A stretch of 64,000 bases of DNA from Phycisphaeraceae bacterium. Lineage in GTDB: Bacteria > Planctomycetota > Phycisphaerae > Phycisphaerales > UBA1924. Shown here one piece after another: positions 27,268 to 37,961 of this stretch (positions are counted from its first letter, which is position 1; each line of letters opens with the position of its first letter). The notes beneath the pieces are model-generated. The model saw only the letters and a list, made by a program, of their open reading frames with translations, did no database searches and had not been told where the DNA came from. The DNA lies in contig JACKHB010000002.1 of NCBI GenBank assembly GCA_020639195.1, positions 248,001 to 312,000 on the forward strand, given 5' to 3'. Made by a program: the position numbers and the translations under genes.

Positions 27268-28293
27268 ATGCGCCGAGCTCCACGCGCATTCACCCTGATC
27301 GAGTTGCTGGTCGTGATCGCGATCATCGCCCTGCTGATCGGCATCATCTTGCCCGCGCTCGCATCGTCGCGCAAGTCCGCAAGGCGAATGCTGTGCCTCT
27401 CGAACTTGAAGGAGCTGGGCCAGGCCCACGGAACCTACGAGTCGTCGTTCTCGGAACGCATCGCCTCGTACACCTGGCAGTCTCCGCAGAACTACGAGAC
27501 ACAGTACACCAACCTCATGAACCCGCCCGACGACATCACGGCGACGATGTATCAGGCGACGGAAATCCTCTATCGGCTGTCGTCGTTCGGGCCCTCGGAC
27601 GGCAGGCTCACGGGCCGTCTGCCGCAGCGCCACTACAACCACCTGATCCTGAGCGATACGCAGGCAATCCGCATTCCTGAGAAAGTGATGGCCTGCCCCG
27701 AAGATCGAACGCTCGTTGAGTGGCAGACACAGGTCACCAACCACGAGCGCCCGCCGGATGTCCCCCCGAGCGGCTATCCGTTCTATGACAAGATGTGGCC
27801 GTTCAGTTCCACGTATCAGTTCGTGCCCGCGGCGTGGTCGCCAGATCAGCGGACGTCCAGCCGCGGCACGGTGTACCAGTACACGCAGGACCACAATCTG
27901 TTCTGGATCCCCGGCGGGGTCGACTTCGGCAAGCGGCGCTACGACGAGGTGTCGTTCCCCTCCCAGAAGGTGCTGCAGTTCGAGTACCATGACCGGCACT
28001 CGTTCCGCGTGGATCTGTTCTACGGCTACGAGCAGGCCCGCAGCGGCGTGCTGTTCTTCGACGGCGCCGCTCGCGACGTCGAGACTTCGGAGACCAACCC
28101 CGGCTTCAATCCCAACGCTCCGACAAATCCCAACCCAACGACCTATCGCTACGACCCAAGCATCCTCAACTTTGAGCCGCCCACGCTCTCGGGCGAGCAA
28201 TTCGACCTCGTGAAGGGGTACTACCGCTGGACTCGGGGTGGCCTGCGCGGAGTCGACGTCGGGTCGCAGGAGCTCGACACGAATCAGAACTGA
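27268..28293 (+). CDS. Pseudopilin-like secreted protein, first of three
   Basis: 341 residues. The prepilin N-terminus MRRAPRAFTLIELLVVIAII has a short basic leader and the invariant Glu at +5 after the predicted PilD cleavage before F. The membrane helix is followed by SARRMLCLSNLKELGQAH, common in planctomycete prepilin-type proteins. The rest is a globular domain with RRYDEVSFPSQKVLQFEYHD and, near the end, GVLFFDGAARDVE. AGGAGGT at 27254-27260 gives an ideal start. It is clearly homologous to the next gene across its full length, so the two arose by tandem duplication. Probably exported or assembled by a type II/IV pilus system; the cargo role is unknown. Confidence 0.87.
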   Translation: MRRAPRAFTLIELLVVIAIIALLIGIILPALASSRKSARRMLCLSNLKELGQAHGTYESSFSERIASYTWQSPQNYETQYTNLMNPPDDITATMYQATEILYRLSSFGPSDGRLTGRLPQRHYNHLILSDTQAIRIPEKVMACPEDRTLVEWQTQVTNHERPPDVPPSGYPFYDKMWPFSSTYQFVPAAWSPDQRTSSRGTVYQYTQDHNLFWIPGGVDFGKRRYDEVSFPSQKVLQFEYHDRHSFRVDLFYGYEQARSGVLFFDGAARDVETSETNPGFNPNAPTNPNPTTYRYDPSILNFEPPTLSGEQFDLVKGYYRWTRGGLRGVDVGSQELDTNQN

Positions 28294-28391
28294 TGCCTAT
28301 CGCGGCGCCCAAGGGGCGGCGGGCGCGGTGGGCACCTCGTTAGGGAACGTCGGGCGGCATACAGACTCTCGTGGAACGCGGAGAAACACAC

Positions 28392-29432
28392 ATGCGGCGG
28401 GCCTTCACACTGATCGAGTTGCTGGTCGTCATCGCGATCATCGCGATCCTCATCGCCATCCTTCTGCCGGCGCTGGGAGAGGCGCGAAAGACGGCGCGGC
28501 GCACGCTGTGCCTGTCAAACCTCAAGCAGCAGGGCACGGCCCACGCCGGCTACCAGGCGGAATACCAGAACAACATCGCCTCGTTCACGTGGCAGGCCGG
28601 CAACTACCAGACGCAGTACGCGGACCTTCGCACCGCCAACTCCTCGCTCGGATACACCATGAACCAGGCGACGGACATCCTCCGACGTCGGTCCATCTTC
28701 GACCCGGGCTGGGGCAAGCTGACCGAGCGAGTGCCACACCGACGGTACAACCACCTCGTGCTTCTGGATTACCTCGCCGCGCGCTTGCCCGAGGCGCTGG
28801 TGGTATGTCCGGAAGACCGGATGCAACTCTCTTGGCATGAATTGGTCGTGCGGGCGTCGACCACCGGAAACAAGGACGATCTGATCCCACAGGAAGTCAC
28901 AACCCTGGTCTCGGACCAGATCTTCAATCAGATGTGGCCGTTCGGGTCGTCGTACCAGATCGTGCCCGCGGCGTACTCACCCGACATGAAAGTGGGCAGC
29001 CAGCTCACGATCGATCAGGCTGGCGGGACGCACAACCTGTTCTCCGTCCCCGACAACTGCCCGCTCGGCAGACGCCGCTACGACGAGGTGTCGTTCCCCT
29101 CGCAGAAGGTCGTGCAGTTCGAGTTCCACGACTGGCACTCGCACCGCGTGCCGGTGTTCTACGCGTACGAGAAGGCGAAGTCCGGCGTGCTCTACTTCGA
29201 CGGCTCGGCCAGCCCCGTTGAGACTCAGTTCACGAATCTCGGGTTTGTTCCAAACGCACCGACCCGACCGATCCCATCGTACTTCCTGTACGCCCCCAAC
29301 TCTTATGGATTCGAGCCCCCGACCCTGAACGGAAACGTGACCGAGCGAGTCACCGGCCACTACCGCTGGACGCGCGGCGGGCTCCGGGGCGTGGACGTCG
29401 ATTCGACGGAGATCGATACTGGCCAGCTGTAG
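28392..29432 (+). CDS. Pseudopilin-like secreted protein, second of three
   Basis: 346 residues beginning MRRAFTLIELLVVIAIIAIL, with cleavage expected before F. CLSNLKQQGTAHAGYQAEYQ is shared with the preceding product, as are RRYDEVSFPSQKVVQFEFHD, SGVLYFDGSA and the C-terminal HYRWTRGGLRGVDV. GGAGA lies about 8 bases before the ATG. It sits 98 bases after the first copy. No enzymatic motif is seen. Confidence 0.87.
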   Translation: MRRAFTLIELLVVIAIIAILIAILLPALGEARKTARRTLCLSNLKQQGTAHAGYQAEYQNNIASFTWQAGNYQTQYADLRTANSSLGYTMNQATDILRRRSIFDPGWGKLTERVPHRRYNHLVLLDYLAARLPEALVVCPEDRMQLSWHELVVRASTTGNKDDLIPQEVTTLVSDQIFNQMWPFGSSYQIVPAAYSPDMKVGSQLTIDQAGGTHNLFSVPDNCPLGRRRYDEVSFPSQKVVQFEFHDWHSHRVPVFYAYEKAKSGVLYFDGSASPVETQFTNLGFVPNAPTRPIPSYFLYAPNSYGFEPPTLNGNVTERVTGHYRWTRGGLRGVDVDSTEIDTGQL

Positions 29433-29517
29433 GTCCTGCGCCGACCCGCGAGGGTCGCGGCGTTGTTGGAAGTGAGCGGCCGGATAGGGGGCGGGCTGGT
29501 ATCGAACAGGAGGGGTC

Positions 29518-30285
29518 ATGCGCCGCGCCTTCACGCTCATCGAACTTCTGGTGGTGATCGCGATTATCGCCGTGCTCGTGGCGATCCTCCTCCCGGCGCT
29601 CTCCGGGACGCGCGAGGCCGGTCGCTCTGCCGTCTGCCTTTCGAACCAGCGCCAGATCGGCGCCGCGGCAGGCTCGTACGCGGAGACGTTCGAGGAGTGG
29701 GTCGTCAGAGAAGCCGGCACGGGCCGCTGCCAGGTCCGTGATCGCGGATTCTCGACCCCGTGGCCGTGGGCGTTCCGACCCTTGATCGACAGCAAGTGGC
29801 ATTGGGAAGTCACCGACTACGACCTCTACACCGGCGCACCCTACTACAAGTGCCCCTCTTACCCGAATCCCTCGGGGCACCAGGTGCAATACGCCAACAA
29901 CGGCATGGACTTCCACGCCGATGGCCGGTGGCGATACTACAAGCCGCTGACCAAGCTCCACGCCATCCAGTTCCCCTCGAAGCTGTTCTACCTTGGCGAG
30001 TACCAGGACGATTTCGACAACAATCGGTACGACGATCTGTACGATCCCGGCCGTCCGAATCGCAACATCGCGATCTGGTACGACCTCCGCCGACCGTCGG
30101 AGTTCAGCCGCATCGAGGACGATCAGACTCGCGCTTCGATCGATCGGCACAACCAGGGAGTCAACATCCTGCGCCTGGACGGGCACGCGTCGTTCGTCCG
30201 GACAGAGGACGTCGTTGACATGACGAACTGGGACGATCTCGACGACCGTTACACCAACGATCCGCGCACGCGGATCTACCACTGA
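29518..30285 (+). CDS. Pseudopilin-like protein with H-X9-DG ending, third of three
   Basis: 255 residues. MRRAFTLIELLVVIAIIAVL again marks a prepilin signal, followed by SAVCLSNQRQIGAAAGSYAE. The domain differs from its two neighbours. Near the C-terminus HNQGVNILRLDGHASFV fits the H-X9-DG motif described for planctomycete DUF1559-like proteins (His, nine residues, Asp-Gly). AGGAGGGG precedes the ATG. It converges with the methyltransferase gene after 3 bases. Confidence 0.85.
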   Translation: MRRAFTLIELLVVIAIIAVLVAILLPALSGTREAGRSAVCLSNQRQIGAAAGSYAETFEEWVVREAGTGRCQVRDRGFSTPWPWAFRPLIDSKWHWEVTDYDLYTGAPYYKCPSYPNPSGHQVQYANNGMDFHADGRWRYYKPLTKLHAIQFPSKLFYLGEYQDDFDNNRYDDLYDPGRPNRNIAIWYDLRRPSEFSRIEDDQTRASIDRHNQGVNILRLDGHASFVRTEDVVDMTNWDDLDDRYTNDPRTRIYH

Positions 30286-30288
30286 GCC

Positions 30289-31800
30289 TCATCCGGCCGG
30301 GCGCGCGATCAGGAAGCCCCGCTCGATGAGCTTGCGGACGACCCCGACCGCCGGGGCGGTGATCTGCGCGGGATCCGCGCCGCTGTGGGCCGCGAGGTGG
30401 GCGATGGCCTCCCGGGGCGGCGAGCCCGGCCGCAACGCCATCAGCAGGTGCACGGTGGCGTCGTCCAAGCGCCCCTCGCGGAGCAGGCCCTCGCTCCGAA
30501 CGATCCGCGTTTCGGTGGCTTCCCAACCGTCCTGGCCCGGGGCGAACTCCCGCATGATTCTGGCGTCGGGCGGGACGGCCAGCGGCGTGTCGAGGATCTG
30601 CTCGTCGGTCGCGGACTGAAGAAAGGTCAGCGCATCGAACAGCGAGACGATCCGATCGCCCACGACTCCGGCGAAGGTCTCGGGGAAGGGGCCCGGCGGC
30701 GCGTAGAACCAGGGCGTGTCGCTCTCGCGCCGGCGGAGCACGATGTGCCCGGAGGAGACCGCCGCGATGCCCTGCTCGCGGAACGCCCCGACCCATCGGG
30801 CCACGCGGCGCTCGAGCGCCTGACCGGAGTCGCGGGCGGTGTGGCCGATCCACTGCCTGGCGTAGAGCTCGGGCTCGAGGCGGCCGACCTCGCACACCCA
30901 CGCGTCGCAGCCACTGCCCTCGAGCCACGACCGCAATCTTCCGGTCGCGTCCTCGCCCTCGGGCTGGACCCAGTTGCACAGCACGAAGGCCATTCCGCCG
31001 GGGCTCAGGTGCTTCGCACAGCCGCGGATGACAAGTTCAACGGCTCCATCGCGCTCCATCCCGGCGTCGCGATACACAAAGGACCGCTCCGGCGAGATCA
31101 CGAACGGAGGATTCGACACGATGAGATCGAACCGATCGTCCACAACGGGCTCGAAGAAGCTGCCGACGGCGGTCTCGATGTTGTCGAACCCGTTGAGCCT
31201 CGCGTTGAGGCGGGTGAACGCGAGCGCGCGCGGATTGATGTCCGTCGCAACAACCGCGCCCGAATGTCGGGCGGCGAGCAGCGCGTGGACGCCGCAGCCG
31301 GTTCCGACGTCGAGCATCCGGCCCACGTCGCGGCGCACCGTCAGGGCCGCGAGCGTCTGGGTGCTCCCGCCGATGCCCATGACCCAGTCCTCGGGCGGCT
31401 CGGTCCCGGGCCCGGTGCGCGGAGGCGGATCCGTCGCGATGAGGACGCCCATGAACGGGAGGAGCTGGATCCGGGAGGTGACCTCGTGATCAGTCGCACC
31501 GAGCAGACCCGCGTCGATCCACGCGTCGAGATCGATGGGTCGCAGAGCGATGGCGGCGTCCTGTGCAGAGACGATGCGTCCCAAGAGAAACAGCCTGATC
31601 AGGATCGAACGGACCGAGTCATCGGCGGTGGCCCGGGCGAGGTCTTCGCCCGAGAGTCGGCTGAGGCCGGCGATGGAGCGGGACCCGATCTGTCGGAGGA
31701 TGTCGGTGTCGGTGTACCCTGCCTGTGCGAGGAGTGAACGCATCGCGCTCCACTGCTGCTCTGATGAGAACCCGGCCGGGGTCGGTGTGGCCACGCGCAT
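30289..31800 (-). CDS. Class I AdoMet methyltransferase (RsmC/HemK-like), substrate unknown
   Basis: About 503 residues. The central AdoMet domain has RMLDVGTGCGVHALLAARHS (motif I), VVATDINPRALAFTRLNARL (motif II) and DLIVSNPPFVISPERSF. NPPF is shared by N6-adenine, m2G and glutamine methylases. An N-terminal helical region of about 130 residues and a C-terminal extension of about 200 residues surround it; the last 60 residues look like a small helical domain. The start is ATG 31800, directly preceded by AAGGAG; a GTG at 31794 would have better SD spacing. rRNA or protein methylation is the likeliest role, not certain. Confidence 0.78.
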   Translation of the reverse strand: MRVATPTPAGFSSEQQWSAMRSLLAQAGYTDTDILRQIGSRSIAGLSRLSGEDLARATADDSVRSILIRLFLLGRIVSAQDAAIALRPIDLDAWIDAGLLGATDHEVTSRIQLLPFMGVLIATDPPPRTGPGTEPPEDWVMGIGGSTQTLAALTVRRDVGRMLDVGTGCGVHALLAARHSGAVVATDINPRALAFTRLNARLNGFDNIETAVGSFFEPVVDDRFDLIVSNPPFVISPERSFVYRDAGMERDGAVELVIRGCAKHLSPGGMAFVLCNWVQPEGEDATGRLRSWLEGSGCDAWVCEVGRLEPELYARQWIGHTARDSGQALERRVARWVGAFREQGIAAVSSGHIVLRRRESDTPWFYAPPGPFPETFAGVVGDRIVSLFDALTFLQSATDEQILDTPLAVPPDARIMREFAPGQDGWEATETRIVRSEGLLREGRLDDATVHLLMALRPGSPPREAIAHLAAHSGADPAQITAPAVGVVRKLIERGFLIARPAG

Positions 31801-31956
31801 CTCCTTCGAGGGGACCGAACAACTCATTGATATCGGACTCGGGCCGGCCTCGCCACCGGGAAGAAGAGGTCGCGCGTGGTGCGCTCGCGCCACGCACAGA
31901 ATCTCGCGAGGGGCGGCCAGTGCGTTAGTCTGGGGCCGCACGCGTGGGGGTGAACG

Positions 31957-32106
31957 GTGCGCCGTGACGACGGCGATGCCGATGCGGACGACTTCTTCGA
32001 CTATCTCGACCTGTTCGCGGCCGGTGATCCCGACGCCGATCTCGACGGCGATCGCGACGCGGACGACTTCTTCACCTACCTGGACCTGTTCGCGCAGGGC
32101 TGCTAG
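31957..32106 (+). CDS. Orphan double dockerin module (49 residues), likely gene remnant
   Basis: Two calcium-loop repeats, DGDADADDFFDYLDLFAAGD and DLDGDRDADDFFTYLDLFAQ, end with the Gly-Cys terminus characteristic of GC-type dockerins. Normally this module closes a long secreted protein. Here an in-frame TGA at 31951-31953 lies just upstream of the first possible start (GTG 31957), so nothing is attached. A terminator-like hairpin follows. It may be the 3' relic of a lost gene, or a stand-alone mini-protein; no signal peptide exists, so a relic is more likely. Confidence 0.6.
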   Translation: MRRDDGDADADDFFDYLDLFAAGDPDADLDGDRDADDFFTYLDLFAQGC

Positions 32107-32129
32107 TCGCGAATCCGGTCGTCATCTCA

Positions 32130-32162
32130 CCGGCCGGGCGTCCCTCACGGGCGTCCGGCCGG
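32130..32162 (+). terminator. Strong hairpin after the orphan dockerin
   Basis: Arms CCGGCCGGGCG (32130-32140) and CGTCCGGCCGG (32152-32162) pair with a single G-T wobble around an 11-base loop, and are followed by CTTT. It lies 23 bases past the dockerin stop and fits an intrinsic terminator inherited from the original gene. Confidence 0.55.
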
Positions 32163-32277
32163 CTTTCAGCGTTGCCCGGGCGGCGCGTGGACCGATTCGA
32201 CGGTCCGGCATAGCCTTGCGTTCGCCCATCAGGGCGGACGGAATCGGTCTTTGTACGGCCCAGAGGCGAGGTGGGGC

Positions 32278-32709
32278 ATGGATACGCAGCGCGTGATCGA
32301 GAGTCTCAACCCGGTGGTGGCGAGTGAGAAGTTCCCGCCGCTGCACGTCGGAGACACCGTCGGCGTGCACGTTCGCATCGTCGAGGGCGCGAAGGAGCGC
32401 GTGCAGGTGTACCAGGGCGTGCTGATCGGACGGACGGGGCGGGGCGTCAACGAGATGATCCGCGTGCGGCGCGTGGCCGACGACGTGGGCATCGAGCGCG
32501 TGTTCCCCCTGTGCTCGCCGATGATTGCCAAGATCGAGATCGTTCGCCACGGCGATGCGCGGCGCGCCAAGCTGTATTTCCTGCGGGATCGCTCGGGCAA
32601 GAGCCAGCGCCTGCGGGATCGGCGTCGCGGCCTGAAGCACGTCGAGGGCGCGATGCACTGGACGCCTCCGGCAACCGAAGCGCCGGCCCCTGCCGCGGCG
32701 GAGGGCTGA
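32278..32709 (+). CDS. rplS: 50S ribosomal protein L19
   Basis: 143 residues. The KOW-like core is plain: FPPLHVGDTVGVHVRIVEGA, KERVQVYQGVLIGRTGRGVN, MIRVRRVADDVGIERVFPLC, then KLYFLRDRSGKSQRLRDRR. L19 sits at the 30S-50S interface. GAGGTGGGG precedes the ATG at 32278. The C-terminal Pro/Ala/Glu tail of about 30 residues is longer than in E. coli (115 residues). trmD and rpsP, its frequent neighbours, are not here. Confidence 0.95.
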   Translation: MDTQRVIESLNPVVASEKFPPLHVGDTVGVHVRIVEGAKERVQVYQGVLIGRTGRGVNEMIRVRRVADDVGIERVFPLCSPMIAKIEIVRHGDARRAKLYFLRDRSGKSQRLRDRRRGLKHVEGAMHWTPPATEAPAPAAAEG

Positions 32710-32723
32710 GCCCGCACCGGAGC

Positions 32724-32742
32724 CCGCTCGCCCATCGAGCGG
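32724..32742 (+). terminator. Hairpin between rplS and the converging lipoprotein gene
   Basis: A perfect 7-base stem CCGCTCG/CGAGCGG with a CCCAT loop, 14 bases after the rplS stop. There is no T-run, so efficiency is uncertain. It could serve both converging genes. Confidence 0.4.
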
Positions 32743-32788
32743 TGCGAGTGAGTCGGTCCACGATCTGCGGGTTCAGTTGGCTGCGAGT

Positions 32789-33088
32789 TCAGTCGGCGCG
32801 CGCCTTGGCGGCGACGGCATCACGCTGGGCCTCATCCATCGCCATGAAGCGCTCGAACGTCCCTTGGCTGCAGAAGCCGATGGTCGTGCCCTTGTACGTG
32901 ACGTTCAAGCGCGGATCCACCGGCTTGCCGGTGAACGTGCATCGCGAGTTCACCGATCGGGTGTCGGGCGCCGCGGGCTGGACGAGGCCGTCCTCACTCG
33001 CGCGGGCGCGCGGGGCCTGACAGGCGGGAAGGCACGCGGCGAGACCGCCGCATGCCGCGATGGCGATGACGGAACGTGCGAGGTTCAT
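32789..33088 (-). CDS. YHS-like lipoprotein
   Basis: 99 residues. A lipoprotein signal MNLARSVIAIAACGGLAACL ends in the lipobox LPAC, giving a lipidated Cys near residue 23. The mature part resembles a YHS/TRASH metal-binding domain (CTFTGKPVDPRLNVTYKGTT, then IGFCSQGTFERFMAMD), but the second cysteine of the usual FCCxxC pair is missing (FCSQGT). It might bind copper or another thiophilic metal in a reduced way, or none. The ATG at 33088 is chosen for the signal sequence. Confidence 0.72.
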   Translation of the reverse strand: MNLARSVIAIAACGGLAACLPACQAPRARASEDGLVQPAAPDTRSVNSRCTFTGKPVDPRLNVTYKGTTIGFCSQGTFERFMAMDEAQRDAVAAKARAD

Positions 33089-33257
33089 GGGGACTCCCTG
33101 ATCGTTGGGCGCGGTGGCCCGAGAGAACTCCGCGAAGCGTGCGGTTATTCCGATCTGGGGTTCCTTCGCCAGCACAGAGTCCGGGCGATCGTGGGGTCGC
33201 GCGCGTCGCGCAGGAGCGGTGTGCATCCCGGCGCGGCGCGGGACATACCGTTGAACC

Positions 33258-34310
33258 ATGCGAGCGATCGTCGTGTCCAGGCAGGGCTCGCCCGTGGCTC
33301 CCAACGTGTCGCTGCGCGAGGACTGGCCCGATGCGCGCCAGCCGGACCGCGGCGAGGCGCGGATGCGCACGCTGGCCAGCGCGTTCAATCACATGGACCT
33401 CTGGGTCGGGCGGGGCGTGCCGGGGCTCAGCCTCGAGTATCCGCGTGTCTCGGGCTGCGACGCCTGCGGCGTCGTGGACGCCGTGGGCGAGGGGGTGGAT
33501 CCGGCGTGGGTCGGTCGGCGCGTCATCTACAACGCCGCGGTTCGCCAGCCGGAGCGTGCCCGGCCGGACGATCCGCCGGGATCCACGCTCGCGCCGGAGT
33601 ATGAGCTGATCGGAGAGCATCATCACGGCGCCCATGCGGACGCGTTCGTCGCGCCCGTGGCCAATCTGGCCGATGTCGGCGACGCGGACCCCGTCGCCGG
33701 CGCCGCGTTCGGCCTGACCACGCTGACGGCGTACTCGATGATGGTTGGGAAGGGCGGGTTGCGCCCGGGCCAGTGCGTGCTGATCACGGGGATCGGCGGC
33801 GGTGTGGCGACGAGCGCGTTGGCGATTGCGCGATGGATGGGCTGCCGCGTGGCCGTCACGAGCCGCCACCAGTGGAAGCTGGATCGGGCGGCAGATCTGG
33901 GCGCCGGGCTGGGCGTTCTGGACAGCGGGCAGGACTGGTCACGCGAGGTGCGGTCGTGGACCGGCAAGCGTGGCGTGGACATGGCCGTGGACTCGGTGGG
34001 CAAGGCGGCGCACCTGTCGTGCATCAGGTCGCTTGCCCGGGGCGGGGCGTACGTGTCGCCTGGATGCACGACCGGCCCGGACGCGACGACCGACCTGGCG
34101 CGTCTGTTCTGGAACCAATTGCGTGTGCTCGGCTCGACGATGGGGAGCAACGAGGAATTCGGCGAGATCGCGTCGTTGTTCCGCGCGGGGCTGCTGGCCC
34201 CCGTGGTGGACGAGGTGTTCGCGCCGGCGCGCTGCCGCGAGGCGTACGAGCGGCTCGAGGCGGGTCAACAGTTCGGGAAGATCGTCATCGACTGGCGAGC
34301 GGAGGGGTGA
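33258..34310 (+). CDS. Zinc-binding-type (MDR) oxidoreductase, quinone-reductase-like
   Basis: 350 residues. The GroES-like domain has FNHMDLWVGRGVPGLSLEYP and VSGCDACGVVDAVGEGVDPA; the Rossmann part has VLITGIGGGVATSALAIARW, and GVDMAVDSVG is typical of the family. It reduces or oxidises an alcohol or enone with NAD(P)H. The short structural-zinc loop region is altered, so zinc binding is doubtful. A weak ribosome-binding site precedes ATG 33258. The thioredoxin-NHL gene follows after a single base, so they form an operon. Confidence 0.85.
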   Translation: MRAIVVSRQGSPVAPNVSLREDWPDARQPDRGEARMRTLASAFNHMDLWVGRGVPGLSLEYPRVSGCDACGVVDAVGEGVDPAWVGRRVIYNAAVRQPERARPDDPPGSTLAPEYELIGEHHHGAHADAFVAPVANLADVGDADPVAGAAFGLTTLTAYSMMVGKGGLRPGQCVLITGIGGGVATSALAIARWMGCRVAVTSRHQWKLDRAADLGAGLGVLDSGQDWSREVRSWTGKRGVDMAVDSVGKAAHLSCIRSLARGGAYVSPGCTTGPDATTDLARLFWNQLRVLGSTMGSNEEFGEIASLFRAGLLAPVVDEVFAPARCREAYERLEAGQQFGKIVIDWRAEG

Positions 34311-34311
34311 G

Positions 34312-36342
<2,031 letters not shown>

Positions 36343-36353
36343 AGAAGCGGCGC

Positions 36354-36911
36354 TCAGCGCGACAGCCGACGCGTCCACTCGACCAGGCTCGCGAGCATCT
36401 TGGCCATGTGCGCGCGGGTGTCCTCGTCTGTGAGTGTCCCCGAGTCATCGAACTTCTTGCTCGCGTGGCCGATCATGACCTCGGGCTGGTTCAGCGCGTG
36501 CATGTTCAGGAACACCATCACCTGGCGCAGGTGGTACTGCGCTCGCGCGGTGCCCAGGCCGCCGATGGACGCCCCAATGACCGCGGCGGGCTTTCCGCCC
36601 CATGCGCTGTCGCCGTATGGACGCGAGGCCCAGTCGATCGCGTTCTTAAGCACGCCGGGGATCGAGTAGTTGTACTCTGCGGTCGAGAACAGAATCGCGT
36701 CGGCGGCGCGGATCCGTTGCTTGAATTCGACCACCTTGGCCGGCGGAGATTGTTCATCGTCCTGGCTGAACGGCGGGATTCCGGCGAGATCGAAGATCTC
36801 GACGATCGCGCCCTCGGGGACCAACTCGGCCGCGGCACGCAGCGCAGCGCGGTTGTACGAGGCGGCCCGAAGGCTGCCGGGGATACCCAGAATGGTCATG
36901 GTGCTGGCCAT
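36354..36911 (-). CDS. NADPH-dependent FMN reductase (flavodoxin-like)
   Basis: 185 residues. TILGIPGSLRAASYNRAALR binds the FMN phosphate; LFSTAEYNYSIPGVLKNAID is the classic FMN-reductase segment (PEYNxSxPGxLKNAIDW). It reduces FMN, quinones or azo compounds with NADPH. The ATG at 36911 is favoured by AGGAG 7 bases upstream; an ATG at 36929 would add six residues. It converges with the thioredoxin-NHL gene 11 bases away. Confidence 0.9.
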   Translation of the reverse strand: MASTMTILGIPGSLRAASYNRAALRAAAELVPEGAIVEIFDLAGIPPFSQDDEQSPPAKVVEFKQRIRAADAILFSTAEYNYSIPGVLKNAIDWASRPYGDSAWGGKPAAVIGASIGGLGTARAQYHLRQVMVFLNMHALNQPEVMIGHASKKFDDSGTLTDEDTRAHMAKMLASLVEWTRRLSR

Positions 36912-36962
36912 CGATCGCTCCTGTGTCATTGGGTGCGGGGCAGACCGCGGCGGGCCCTCGCG

Positions 36963-37895
36963 CTAACCGCGCTCGCCGCCGAGCCCCTCGAACTGACGCG
37001 CGAAGGCCACGAGCCGGTCGTATCTCGGGTCCTTCTCGGGGCAGAGCGCCGCGATTCGGAAGCTCATCGTGAACGCCACGTGGCGCGTGGAGACGTTGTA
37101 CGTCGGGATGGTCGCCACGGCGACGGCGCCGAAGACGAAGTTCGGGTCCACCGACGAGCCGATGGCGCCGCGGTGTGTGGTCAGGAAGTCGTCCACGCGC
37201 CGATTGATCTCGCCCACGGCCGTCGAGTCGGAGGCCACGCGCAGGATCGCGCGCTCGGGCCACGCGATCGACGTGGTCTCCAGCACGATCAGGCCGGCGA
37301 CTCTCGCGGCCCGCAGCCGTTCGCTCGCCCTTCTGACGACGGTCGCGATCTGGGGAACATCGGACACAACCTCCGCCGCGACGCCGACCCGCCATCCGCT
37401 GACCTCCATGAGCGCATCGAGCCCGCCGGCCCGCGGGTCGGGCCGGAGCCCGGCCTGGCGGCACATCGCCAGGAACTGCAGTCGGAACCGGCGATCGGCC
37501 AGCGCGGCCGGCGCCAGATCGCGTCCGGTCACGACCTCCTGCACCCTGGGGTTCCATCTTCCGTTGCTCTGGGCCAACTGCCCGACGATGTGGGCCAACT
37601 GCCCCACCTCCAGGCCGGTCAGATACACCTGCGAGTCGGTCGGGCGCACGACCTCGGCCTCGGAGTCCTCCTCGAGCGTGAGCAGGTCCTGCAGGACGCG
37701 CTGGCAGTGGGCCAGACGGCCCCGCTCTCCGGCTTCCATGGCGCACGATTCGAGCCGCTTGCGCGTCTGCCCGGCCAGCGTCAGCAGCCGGTCGTAGTCC
37801 TGGCGCGAGAACCCCGGCTGGCGCAGGTCCCGCTTGGCGCGCTCGGCGTCGCGCTGCAATTGAGCCTTGAGCGGAGCCTCGGGGCGATCAGACAC
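36963..37895 (-). CDS. Conserved-looking protein of unknown function
   Basis: 310 residues, starting with GTG 37895 behind GGAGGTG. The N-terminal third is helical and charged (AQLQRDAERAKRDLRQPGFS). The C-terminal part, from about residue 130, alternates beta and alpha and includes LDALMEVSGWRVGVAAEVVS and GLIVLETTSIAW, which could suit a nuclease-like fold with acidic residues near beta strands. That is only an impression, and no motif is complete. The flavin reductase gene follows 51 bases downstream. Confidence 0.6.
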   Translation of the reverse strand: MSDRPEAPLKAQLQRDAERAKRDLRQPGFSRQDYDRLLTLAGQTRKRLESCAMEAGERGRLAHCQRVLQDLLTLEEDSEAEVVRPTDSQVYLTGLEVGQLAHIVGQLAQSNGRWNPRVQEVVTGRDLAPAALADRRFRLQFLAMCRQAGLRPDPRAGGLDALMEVSGWRVGVAAEVVSDVPQIATVVRRASERLRAARVAGLIVLETTSIAWPERAILRVASDSTAVGEINRRVDDFLTTHRGAIGSSVDPNFVFGAVAVATIPTYNVSTRHVAFTMSFRIAALCPEKDPRYDRLVAFARQFEGLGGERG

Positions 37896-37961
37896 GGGGG
37901 CACCTCCGGCGGACGGATGGTATCCGTCCGATCCCGCGCCACGGATCCGTACACTCAGGGC

